From Bordetella parapertussis (GTDB lineage: Bacteria; Pseudomonadota; Gammaproteobacteria; Burkholderiales; SG8-41): a stretch of DNA of 15,687 nt. The translations under genes were made by a program, and so were the position numbers. The notes beneath the pieces are model-generated. The model was given only the letters and a program-made list of their open reading frames with translations, made no database searches and was not told where the DNA came from. Of this stretch, positions 6,551 to 13,220 are shown in pieces (position 1 is the first letter of the stretch; every line of letters starts with the position of its first letter). The stretch lies in the NCBI GenBank assembly GCA_945870465.1, contig CAMBSS010000102.1:1-15687 (forward strand), read 5' to 3'.

Positions 6551-7318
6551 ATGGCGAAGTTCGATGAGTACAGCAGCAGTTATCGCTTCATCAAGATGGA
6601 GCGGCGGGGCGGCATACTGCAGATGAGTCTGCATACCGACGGCGGTCCGTCGCAGTGGAATCTGGATGCGCAGGTTGAATTCGTGCGCGCTTTTACGGAT
6701 GTCGGCGCCGACCGCGAGAACCGCGTCGTCATCCTGACCGGCACCGGTGCCGAATTCAGCGGGCCGCGGCTCGATCCGGATACCCCGTTTTTCCACGGCG
6801 CTAAATTGACGCCCGCTGGCGTGCACGAAGTTTTCGTCAATGCGCGGAAGATGGTCAACGCGGTGCTCGGCATCGAAGTGCCTATGATCGCCGCCGTCAA
6901 CGGCCCGGCCAAGCGCCATGCCGATCTGGCGCTCATGTGCGACATCGTCATCGCGGCGGATGACGTGACATTCGAGGACACCGCGCATTTTCACAACGGC
7001 AGCATCGTGCCGGGTGACGGCATCAATGTCGTTTACACCATGCTGATGGGGCTGAATCGCGCGCGCTACCTGATGCTGACAGGGCAGGTGCTGGAGGCGA
7101 AGGAGGCGAAGGACATCGGCCTCGTCGCCGAACTGTTGCCGCGTGACAAGCTGTTGCCGCGTGCATGGCAGTTGGCCGAGCAGCTTGCCAAGAAATCCGA
7201 CATGCTGCTGCGTTATACGCGTGCGGTGCTGACGCACCCGTTAAGGAAGCAGCTCGACGAAGGCTTGCAGTATTACTTGTCGATGGAAGCGCTGTCGACG
7301 CTGGACAGGTCGCAGTGA
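6551..7318 (+). CDS. Crotonase-superfamily hydrolase, 6-oxocamphor-hydrolase-like
   Basis: A 255-residue crotonase-fold protein. The start MAKFDEYSSSYRFIKMER, the VVILTGTG segment (59-66), the IEVPMIAAVNGPA segment (108-120) and VPGDG (153-157) match my memory of 6-oxocamphor hydrolase, which cleaves a C-C bond in cyclic beta-diketones. Residues recalled as catalytic there (His122, His145, Asp154, Glu244) correspond to His123, His146, Asp155 and Glu246. The GGG stretch of ordinary enoyl-CoA hydratases is replaced by KRH, and their two catalytic glutamates are not evident. I chose the ATG at 6551 because GGAGG lies directly upstream of it; the ATG at 6539 overlaps that site's leader and has none of its own. 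It stands alone, divergent from the TPP/Bug relic. An ordinary acyl-CoA hydratase is the alternative but fits less well. Confidence 0.85.
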   Translation: MAKFDEYSSSYRFIKMERRGGILQMSLHTDGGPSQWNLDAQVEFVRAFTDVGADRENRVVILTGTGAEFSGPRLDPDTPFFHGAKLTPAGVHEVFVNARKMVNAVLGIEVPMIAAVNGPAKRHADLALMCDIVIAADDVTFEDTAHFHNGSIVPGDGINVVYTMLMGLNRARYLMLTGQVLEAKEAKDIGLVAELLPRDKLLPRAWQLAEQLAKKSDMLLRYTRAVLTHPLRKQLDEGLQYYLSMEALSTLDRSQ

Positions 7319-7387
7319 CGGTTTATAGCTTGACGCAATAAATCTTCGTCACGGTGTATAAAATCAACCCGCTAACTCGGCTGCGCA

Positions 7388-8353
7388 TCAGCCGCCCGTT
7401 TTGATGATTTTCGGCCAGCGTGCCATTTCGGCGCGGATAAAAGCGTCGAACTCCTCCGGCGTGCCGCCGGCCAGCTCAACACCGTCGCCGGTAAGCCGGG
7501 TGCGGATCGCGGGGTCGTTCAGCGCCTTGTTGATCTCGGTGTTCAGTTTGCGCACGAGGTCGCGCGGCGTGCGCGCGGGAACGATGACTCCGAACCACGC
7601 GCGCACGTCGAATCCCGGCAGGCCGGACTCGGCCATGGTCGGTAGCTCCGGCGCCAGCGCCGAGCGTTTCGGGCTCGTCACCGCCAGCGCGCGCAGCCGG
7701 CCGGCTTTCGCGAGGCCGATGCTGGTGTTGATGGTGTCGAACATCATGGTGACCTGACCGCCCAGCAGATCGACCTGCGCCGGTGCGTTGCCCTTGTACG
7801 ATACCTGCACGACATCCACGCCGGCCAACTGGTTCAGCATCATGCCCGCCATCGAAGGGCCGCCGCCCTGGGCGCCCGCCGCGAACTGGAGCTGGCCGGG
7901 GCGTGCCCTGGCGAGTGCTATCAGCTCGCGCGCGGATTGCGCGGGCACCGCCGGATGCACGACCAGCAGCAGGGGGATGTCGCCGACGTGCGCGACGCCG
8001 GAAAAATCCTTCAGCGTGTCGTAGGGAAGTTTTTTGATAAAGATGGGATTCGTCGCGTGCGACGAATAGGCCATCATCATGGTGTGTCCGTCCGGCGGCG
8101 CCTTGGCGAGTAGCTCGCTGCCGATCACCGCGCTGGCGCCCACGCGGTTGTCCACGATCACCGGCACGCTGTAGCTGGCGGCCAGAAACTGCGCGACGGT
8201 GCGGCTCAGGATATCGACCGAGCCGCCGGGCGGCGACGGGCAGATCATGCGCATGGGGCGCGACGGAAATTGTTGCGCTGCTGTGGCGAGTGGAAGAAGC
8301 GCAAGGGCGATCAATGCTGCTTGCAGGTGCTGCATAAAGTTCTGGTTTGACAT
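7388..8353 (-). CDS. Bug/TctC-family periplasmic solute-binding protein (copy D, divergent)
   Basis: A 321-residue Bug protein with a signal peptide ending near residue 26 (ATAA, then QQFP). The ligand loops differ most from the family among the six copies: CPSPPGGSVD at 38-47, and LQFAAGAQGGGPSMAG at 155-170, where the usual His after the glycine-rich turn is replaced and one Gly is added. Other segments are standard: DNRVGAS (68-74), APPDGHT (85-91), VSYKG (184-188) and GGTPEEF (296-302). The ATG at 8353 lies 2 nt after the stop of the upstream gene with almost no ribosome-binding site, so translation is probably coupled. An ATG at 8335 is an alternative but would leave a very short n-region. 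The ligand is unknown; the altered pocket suggests one unlike that of copies C and E. Confidence 0.94.
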   Translation of the reverse strand: MSNQNFMQHLQAALIALALLPLATAAQQFPSRPMRMICPSPPGGSVDILSRTVAQFLAASYSVPVIVDNRVGASAVIGSELLAKAPPDGHTMMMAYSSHATNPIFIKKLPYDTLKDFSGVAHVGDIPLLLVVHPAVPAQSARELIALARARPGQLQFAAGAQGGGPSMAGMMLNQLAGVDVVQVSYKGNAPAQVDLLGGQVTMMFDTINTSIGLAKAGRLRALAVTSPKRSALAPELPTMAESGLPGFDVRAWFGVIVPARTPRDLVRKLNTEINKALNDPAIRTRLTGDGVELAGGTPEEFDAFIRAEMARWPKIIKTGG

Positions 8354-8355
8354 GA

Positions 8356-9033
8356 TCAGGATTGGGCTGGTTTGGTCACGAGCAGTTGCAGGACGAAGGT
8401 TTCTCGGTCGATAGGGGCGGTGCACCCATGCGCGCGCAAAGACTCGCCGGTGAGATGTGCGTCGCACGCGCTGTCGAGCGCCTCGATCGAGACTCCTTCG
8501 AGCACGACTATCCACTTGGGGATGATGGTCGGCCGGCCTTTTCTCTCCACCGGCACCACTGCGCTCGCTGCAGGGTCCGCGATGAGCAGATGCGCGCCGG
8601 CGATCTCGGGAATTTCCGCGAGCTTGGTCAGCGCGCCGTCGAGATGGCGTTCGAGTTTTTCTGAGGCCCCATCGACGGGACCGAAACGCAGCGTGAGCGC
8701 ATAGCCGCCGATGCCTATGCCCAGCGATTTTTTTACCCGCGCCATGCCGCGCACGCTGTTTTTGACGAACGGCGTGGTGCGCTGCGTGAGGGCGCTCGGC
8801 GCGTTGGCCTTGGCCAGATAGCCGGGCCCCGTCAGCACGGCGATGTCATCGACCTCGTAAAAATTGAGAAAATCGCGCTGCGCGTTCACCGCGCGATAGC
8901 GCCGTCCGCGCTGAAACCCGTCGATGCGCACGCGTCCGAGCATGTGCTCGCGGCTGTGCCATTCGTAATATGCGGCGCGGTGCTCCGGCGCCACGTCGGC
9001 CCAGTTGATCATCATGCCTTTCCCAAGCAGCAT
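8356..9033 (-). CDS. Two-domain dimeric alpha/beta-barrel protein (EthD-like)
   Basis: A 225-residue cytoplasmic protein that appears to hold two ferredoxin-like halves (about 1-105 and 110-222). The best motif is EWHSREHMLGRVRIDGFQ at 24-41, with conserved-looking W25, H26, E29 and H30, followed by RGRRY. This recalls EthD/DUF4286-type small barrels, which take part in breakdown of aromatics or ethers or act as accessory proteins. The ATG at 9033 has GAGGG seven bases upstream; longer in-frame starts run back into a repeat region. It is followed after 2 nt by Bug copy D, so the two form an operon. I cannot assign a reaction. A catalytic role for the histidines is a guess. Confidence 0.75.
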   Translation of the reverse strand: MLLGKGMMINWADVAPEHRAAYYEWHSREHMLGRVRIDGFQRGRRYRAVNAQRDFLNFYEVDDIAVLTGPGYLAKANAPSALTQRTTPFVKNSVRGMARVKKSLGIGIGGYALTLRFGPVDGASEKLERHLDGALTKLAEIPEIAGAHLLIADPAASAVVPVERKGRPTIIPKWIVVLEGVSIEALDSACDAHLTGESLRAHGCTAPIDRETFVLQLLVTKPAQS

Positions 9034-9085
9034 TTTCGGTCCCTCGTGTTGTTCAATGCCTGAATCAAAACCCCAAACAACTATT

Positions 9086-9163
9086 AGCCGCAGATAAACG
9101 CCGATAAACGCAGATGAAACCCGCGCCAAATGTTTTTGATTTTAACCGTGTGTATCTGCGGCT
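9086..9163. repeat. Inverted repeat with 10-bp units, second copy
   Basis: The ends AGCCGCAGATA (9086-9096) and TATCTGCGGCT (9153-9163) are perfect reverse complements. The left arm continues as 10-bp units: CAGATAAACG, CCGATAAACG and CAGATGAAAC. The unit matches that of the element at 1444-1551. The inner sequence CCAAATGTTTTTGA (9126-9139) is the complement of the sequence flanking that element. It fills most of the gap between Bug copy E and the EthD-like gene. Confidence 0.65.
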
Positions 9164-9185
9164 GCAGTGTTTTAGGCGTTTCTTG

Positions 9186-10157
9186 TCAATCCATCCGCGC
9201 GCCCGAGACCGCGACGATGCGGCCCCAGTTCGCGATTTCGCTTTTGATGTACGCCGCAAACTGCTCGGGGGTGTTGGTGACGACCATCGCGCCCTGGCCC
9301 GCGAGCCGCTCCTTCATCTCCGCGGTATTGAGCGCCTTGACGGCTTCGGCGTGCACGCGCGCGATGATCTCCCTCGGCACTCCGGCCGGCGCCAGCAGAC
9401 CCCACCACGAGACGATTTCGTAATCGCGCAGGCCGGACTCGGCGACAGTCGGCACGTCCGGCAGCGGAGGAAAGCGCTGCGCGCTGGTCACCGCCAGCTG
9501 GCGCAACCGTCCCGATTGCACGTACGGCTGTGCGGCAATCGGCGAAGTGAAATAAAGGGAAGCCTGGCCCGCGATCACGTCGGTCAGCGCAGGTGTTGCA
9601 CCTTTGTACGGGATGTGGACGATGTCGACTTTCGCGAGCTTCTTGAAATACTCGGCGGCGAGGTGGCCCGGACTGCCGTTGCCGGCTGAAGCGTAGTTGA
9701 TAGAACCCGGCCTGGCTTTGGCGAGCGCGACGAGGTCGTTGACCGAGCGCGCCGGCAGCGAAGGATGCACGACGAGCAGATTCGGCGAGGTGGCGATCAG
9801 GGTGATGGGAGCAAAGTCCTTCACCGGATCGTACGGCAGCTTGCTCATCAGGTGCTGATTGATCGCGAGATTGCTCGCCTGGCCGACGACCAGCGTGTAG
9901 CCGTCTGGCGCGGCTCTCGCGGCGGCTTCCGCGCCGAGCACGCCGGCCGCGCCGGCGCGCTGCTCGGGGACGACCTGCTGTCCGAGAAGCTCGCCGAGCC
10001 GCGCGCCCAGTATGCGTCCGAAAATATCGGTGGCGCCGCCGGGCGGATACGGCACGATCAGCCGTATCGGCTTTACCGGATAGGATTGTGCAAACACCTG
10101 AGCGCAGGTAAATGCGAAAATCGGAATTATCAGGGCATGCAAGAAGATTGTTTTCAT
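9186..10157 (-). CDS. Bug/TctC-family periplasmic solute-binding protein (copy E)
   Basis: A 323-residue Bug protein close to the family consensus. The signal peptide ends at about residue 23 (VFA, then QSYP). PYPPGGATD lies at 36-44, INYASAGNGSPGHL at 153-166, HIPYKGA at 181-187 and NTPEQF at 295-300. One oddity is EQRAGAAG at 65-72, where most members have DNRPGAGG, so Asp and Asn are replaced by Glu and Gln. The ATG is preceded by AGGTG at usable spacing. It reads towards the EthD-like gene but is separated from it by a 152-bp repeat-containing gap, so it is probably a separate transcript. It is divergent from Bug copy F. Confidence 0.95.
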   Translation of the reverse strand: MKTIFLHALIIPIFAFTCAQVFAQSYPVKPIRLIVPYPPGGATDIFGRILGARLGELLGQQVVPEQRAGAAGVLGAEAAARAAPDGYTLVVGQASNLAINQHLMSKLPYDPVKDFAPITLIATSPNLLVVHPSLPARSVNDLVALAKARPGSINYASAGNGSPGHLAAEYFKKLAKVDIVHIPYKGATPALTDVIAGQASLYFTSPIAAQPYVQSGRLRQLAVTSAQRFPPLPDVPTVAESGLRDYEIVSWWGLLAPAGVPREIIARVHAEAVKALNTAEMKERLAGQGAMVVTNTPEQFAAYIKSEIANWGRIVAVSGARMD

Positions 10158-10177
10158 TGCATGGCACCTAAAAGATA

Positions 10178-10303
10178 GTCACTCCCGCGCAGGCGGGAGT
10201 CCTGGAGGAGCCGGGAAAATGTATGCATATCGAATTAAACTTTTCTGGATTCCCGCCCCGGTCCGATACTTGCCGAGGCAGGCGCTCACTCGCGGGAATG
10301 ACA
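10178..10303. repeat. Paired dRS3/REP-like palindromes
   Basis: A perfect hairpin ACTCCCGC-GCAG-GCGGGAGT at 10181-10200 is followed by a second, opposite-facing unit: ATTCCCGC at 10249-10256 pairs with GCGGGAAT at 10292-10299. The flanks GTCA/CCTGGA and CTGG/GACAG match the common ATTCCC...GGGAAT intergenic repeat of betaproteobacteria (dRS3 in Neisseria). The second unit's loop is enlarged to 35 bp. The pair lies between two divergent Bug genes. Confidence 0.7.
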
Positions 10304-10359
10304 GGGAGCAGATCCGCACAGATTTTTATATCAGCTAGTAGTGTATCAGCAGAGGTGAC

Positions 10360-11346
10360 GTGGTGAGAACGGGAAGTCATCGACAGACGGTTGGTGCGGC
10401 GGCGCTGGTGGCCGTGCTGGGCTCCGCTTGTGCCTTTGCGCAGCCGGGCGTATTTCCTTCGCGGCCGGTGCGGCTGATCGTGCCGTATCCTCCGGGTGGT
10501 GGCTCGGACGTCATCGCGCGCATACTCGCGCCGAAAATGAGCGAAGGTTTCGGCCAGCAGGTCGTGATCGACAATCGCGCGGGCGCTGCGACCATCATCG
10601 GCCTCGACATGCTGGCGAAATCGCCGCCCGACGGTTACACGTTCGGCATCGCGACCAGTACGCTCGCCGTGAATTCGACGCTGAATAAATCGTTGCCGTT
10701 CGACACCGCGCGCGACTTCGCCCCCATCATGCTGGCGGCGGACGGCCTCTACGTGCTGGTTGTGCATCCGTCGCTGGCGGCAAAGTCCGTGCGCGAGCTG
10801 GTTGCGCTCGCGAAGGCCGCGCCCGGCAAACTGAATTCCGCTATCGCCGGCTCCGGTACGCCCATGCACATGGGGCTCGCGCAATTCAACGCGATGGTGG
10901 GGTCGCGTATTCCGGGGGTGATTTACAAAGGCGCCGGGCCCGCGCTGACGTCATTGCTCGGCGGCGAAACGCAGATGGCGTTTATCAGCATGCCGACGGT
11001 CGCGGCGCATATACAGGCGGGCAAATTGCGCGCGCTCGCGGTGACGGGCGAACGCCGCTCGCCCGCAGCGCCAGATTTGCCGACCGCCAGCGAATCCGGT
11101 TTACCCGGTTTCGCGCTGAGCGGCTGGTACGGATTCCTCGCCCCGGCGAAAACCGGCACGGCGCAGATCAATCGCCTGAACGCAGAGTTGCGCAAGGCAC
11201 TCGCGCACCCCGACGTGAAGCAGCGTCTGCTCGATTTCGGCGCCGATGCGGTGGCCAGCACTCCTGCCGAATTCGGCGTGTTTCTGCGCGCGGAGATCGC
11301 CAAGTGGGGCAAGGTCGTGCGCGAGGCGAACATCCAGGCCGAGTAA
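10360..11346 (+). CDS. Bug/TctC-family periplasmic solute-binding protein (copy F)
   Basis: A 328-residue Bug protein starting at GTG. Two GTG codons stand in tandem (10360 and 10363). AGAGGTG upstream fits the second slightly better by spacing, so the protein may be 327 residues. The signal peptide ends near residue 27 (AFA, then QPGV). Family segments: PYPPGGGSD at 42-50, DNRAGAA at 71-77, PPDGYT at 89-94, LNSAIAGSGTPMHMG at 158-172, VIYKGAG at 187-193 and STPAEF at 300-305. The third-loop sequence differs from every other copy here. It stands alone, ends 23 nt from a convergent small membrane-protein gene, and has repeat palindromes in its upstream region. The ligand is unknown. Confidence 0.94.
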   Translation: MVRTGSHRQTVGAAALVAVLGSACAFAQPGVFPSRPVRLIVPYPPGGGSDVIARILAPKMSEGFGQQVVIDNRAGAATIIGLDMLAKSPPDGYTFGIATSTLAVNSTLNKSLPFDTARDFAPIMLAADGLYVLVVHPSLAAKSVRELVALAKAAPGKLNSAIAGSGTPMHMGLAQFNAMVGSRIPGVIYKGAGPALTSLLGGETQMAFISMPTVAAHIQAGKLRALAVTGERRSPAAPDLPTASESGLPGFALSGWYGFLAPAKTGTAQINRLNAELRKALAHPDVKQRLLDFGADAVASTPAEFGVFLRAEIAKWGKVVREANIQAE

Positions 11347-11369
11347 CGGGCCTTCCGGCTGGCGAAGCG

Positions 11370-11750
11370 TCAGGCGGGGGTGGTCGGCTTGCCGTCCTTG
11401 TTGAGCGCTGCGCGGAACTTCTCGGTGAGTTGCTCGACGGGCAGTGATTCCAGGTCGCCTTTGAGTGAATCGCCTTTCCAGGTGGCTTCCCTGATTACTT
11501 CTGCCGGCGCGATGATTGCGCGCGCTTCCAGCCGCTTTTTGTTGCGGTAGAACTCCAGTTGTTCCCTGATTATTTTTTTTGCGACTAGCGCGATGATGAT
11601 TGCAGCGAGACTGAAGGCGCCAATAGCGCTCCAGATCCAGAAATCGCGGCAAACGGGTACATGCATGTCGCTTCCCGCGCAGTATTGCGCGTAAACGGCC
11701 AGCCGTTTGAGTTGTTCCCAATACGGCTCCACCATTTTCAGGGCTTCCAT
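11370..11750 (-). CDS. Small single-pass membrane protein, unknown function
   Basis: A 126-residue protein that I do not recognise. One clear transmembrane helix lies at about 37-57 and is followed by KKIIREQ and a charged, helical cytoplasmic tail that ends in a flexible, proline-containing segment. The 36 residues before the helix carry two cysteines (24 and 34), probably on the periplasmic side. The ATG has GGAG five bases upstream. It is convergent with Bug copy F and has no obvious partner. Base composition is like its neighbours apart from an A/T-rich helix region. A role as a membrane-anchored accessory protein is only a guess. Confidence 0.75.
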   Translation of the reverse strand: MEALKMVEPYWEQLKRLAVYAQYCAGSDMHVPVCRDFWIWSAIGAFSLAAIIIALVAKKIIREQLEFYRNKKRLEARAIIAPAEVIREATWKGDSLKGDLESLPVEQLTEKFRAALNKDGKPTTPA

Positions 11751-12087
11751 CGGACTCCGTCGCGTTTAACCCGCAGTTAATGAACGGTGCTGATCGTGTC
11801 CCCGCAGGCCACATTTCTGGCCACGGGTTTTCCATATCGCATTGTCATATTATGGGTCGGCGTGCGGAGATTCTCCACCGGTTTTACGCAAATTCCAAGC
11901 GGGTTTCGTAAAAACCGGCCACTTCAACTCCCGCGCCGTTCTGGCGCCTTTCCCGCACTTGTCGAGAATTCTCCGCGCTATGTTCGACAACGCACAGAGC
12001 AGGCGCCGGCGGCGGCTGAGAATCGCTGCAAGGATAGTGCGCCTGCAAATCCGGCGCTGATCGTCAATCAACCGTGAGGAGATCGAA
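11751..12087. other. 337-bp intergenic region without a convincing gene
   Basis: Overlapping short frames here on both strands are arginine/proline-rich and have no start signals, so I treat them as noncoding. It must carry the promoters of the divergent membrane-protein gene and the CsbD-like gene. The only structure I see is the inverted repeat at 11878-11918. Confidence 0.55.
11878..11918. repeat. Inverted repeat upstream of the CsbD-like gene
   Basis: CCGGTTTTACG (11878-11888) faces CGTAAAAACCGG (11907-11918), reverse complements with one extra base, around an 18-bp loop. It could be an operator or an RNA hairpin. It is about 170 bp before the CsbD start. Confidence 0.5.
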
Positions 12088-12348
12088 ATGAACTGGGATG
12101 GCATCGAAGGCAACCGGCATCAATTCAAGAGTCATGTCAAACAGCAGTAGAGCATGCTGACCGACGATCATCTCGACAAGAGCGCCGGCAGACGCGAACA
12201 TCTGGTCGGCAAAATCCAGGAGAACTATGGCGTTGCGGAGCATGAGGCCGAGTGCCAGGTGATGGACTGGGAGCACGGCCATCAGGATCTCTTCGCGGAG
12301 TCCGCAGTCGAGGTGAGGAAACACAACGTAGGGTTGAAAGGGCAGTAG
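12088..12348 (+). pseudogene. CsbD-family stress protein gene interrupted by an amber codon
   Basis: The ATG at 12088 has a strong GAGGAG site and begins MNWDGIEGNRHQFKSHVKQQ, the usual start of CsbD-family general-stress proteins. Codon 21 is TAG (12148-12150), where relatives have Trp. Reading through, the same frame continues with LTDDHLDKSAGRREHLVGK and IQENYGVAEHEAE, the rest of the CsbD core, and ends at 12348. One transition, TGG to TAG, explains the stop. The tail after the core (DWEHGHQDLFAE onward) is longer than usual. An ATG right after the stop could restart, but the N-terminal part would be lost. A perfect terminator follows, so the gene was a complete monocistronic unit. Suppression or a sequencing error cannot be excluded. 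Confidence 0.82.
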
Positions 12349-12377
12349 GCCTGTAAACTGGTCAATGCTATTGGAAG

Positions 12378-12408
12378 AACGGCGCATCCGCGGATGCGCC
12401 GTTTTTTT
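12378..12408 (+). terminator. Rho-independent terminator after the CsbD-like gene
   Basis: Perfect palindrome: AACGGCGCATCCG at 12378-12390 is directly followed by its reverse complement, and a run of seven T's ends it on the plus strand. The effective stem is about 11 bp with a 4-nt loop. The T-run is only on the plus side, so it serves the CsbD-like gene. Confidence 0.92.
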
Positions 12409-12435
12409 GCTAACGAATCGTGCGGCCGGGCTACT

Positions 12436-12825
12436 TCAATCGCCGCGCCCTGCGAACACCTCCTGCATGATGCGGAACGCCTCGACCGCGGCAGGCAGGC
12501 CGCAGTAAGTGCCGGTCTGCAGCAGCACCTCCGAGATTTCCTCTTTGGTGAGGCCGTTGTTGAGCGCGGCGTTGATGTGGAGTCGCAATTCGTGAGGGCG
12601 GTTGAGTGCGGTCAGCATCGCAAGATTCGCAACGCTGCGCTGTTTGAACGTAAGCCCCGGCCGCGCCCAGATCTTGCTCCACACGTATTCGGACAGTTCG
12701 GTCTTGGGCTGCGACAGCGCGTCGACTGCGTGCGAATTGGCGACGTGCTGCTCGCCCAGCACCTGGCGGCGGATTTCGCGCCCGCGCGCGAGTTCGGCGG
12801 GTTCCAGCAATGGGTTGTCCTTCAT
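12436..12825 (-). CDS. Carboxymuconolactone-decarboxylase (CMD) family protein, copy 1
   Basis: A 129-residue small helical protein of the CMD/AhpD superfamily, gamma-carboxymuconolactone-decarboxylase branch. The core ALNRPHELRLHINAALNNG (73-91) holds Glu79 and His83, and GLTKEEISEVLLQTGTYCG (91-109) follows, as in PcaC. The Cys-x-x-Cys motif of AhpD peroxidases is absent, so a peroxidase role is unlikely. PcaC decarboxylates a lactone in protocatechuate breakdown, but many relatives have other or unknown jobs, and no other pca gene is seen here. The ATG at 12825 has GAGGGG seven bases upstream, starts 10 nt after the stop of the paralogue, and its ribosome-binding site overlaps that stop. 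Confidence 0.9.
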   Translation of the reverse strand: MKDNPLLEPAELARGREIRRQVLGEQHVANSHAVDALSQPKTELSEYVWSKIWARPGLTFKQRSVANLAMLTALNRPHELRLHINAALNNGLTKEEISEVLLQTGTYCGLPAAVEAFRIMQEVFAGRGD

Positions 12826-12835
12826 CGCGTTCCCC

Positions 12836-13207
12836 TCAGGCGGCGTCGAATACGTCGCGCATCGAGCGGAACGCATCGACGGCCGCGGGCGCGCCGCAAT
12901 AGACGTTGGCGTGCAGCAGGATTTCCGACACTTCTTCGCGCGTGACGCCGTTGGTGAGCGCGGCGCGGATATGCGTTTTCAGCTCCTGCGGGCGGTTGAG
13001 TGCCGTCAGCATGGCGATGGTGATCATGCTGCGGTCGCGCGGTTTGAGCCCGGGGCGCGCCCACACCGCGCCCCACACGTATTCGTTGACGATTTCCTGC
13101 AGGGGCTGGGTGTACTTGTCGACGGTCGAAAGCGTTTTCTCGACGTGCGCCGCGCCTAACACCTGCTTGCGCATGGCGAGTCCTTTGTCGTGCAGTTTGC
13201 TGGTCAT
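12836..13207 (-). CDS. Carboxymuconolactone-decarboxylase (CMD) family protein, copy 2
   Basis: A 123-residue paralogue of the next gene in the operon: both carry EYVWxxxWARPGL (42-54 here), AMLTALNRPxEL and the EEVSEILL...YCGxPAAVxAF ending. Glu75 and His79 match Glu79 and His83 of copy 1. The pair are tandem duplicates that have since diverged, especially at the N-terminus. CMD proteins form trimers or hexamers, so a mixed complex is possible (inference). The ATG has a strong AAGGAG site. The upstream SRAP gene ends 13 nt before it on the same strand. Confidence 0.9.
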   Translation of the reverse strand: MTSKLHDKGLAMRKQVLGAAHVEKTLSTVDKYTQPLQEIVNEYVWGAVWARPGLKPRDRSMITIAMLTALNRPQELKTHIRAALTNGVTREEVSEILLHANVYCGAPAAVDAFRSMRDVFDAA

Positions 13208-13220
13208 GGTTTGCTCCTTG

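Noticed and set aside
7330..7362. Promoter-like TTGACG and TATAAA boxes between convergent gene ends
   Set aside because: The spacing is 21 bp instead of about 17, and no gene follows on the plus strand.
9172..10167. Minus-strand frame of 331 codons overlapping Bug copy E in another frame
   Set aside because: Arg/Ala-rich with no recognisable domain; the Bug frame on the same strand has a signal peptide and all family motifs.
12394..12945. Plus-strand frame of 183 codons opposite the CMD genes
   Set aside because: Antisense shadow. Both CMD genes on the minus strand have family motifs and good ribosome-binding sites.
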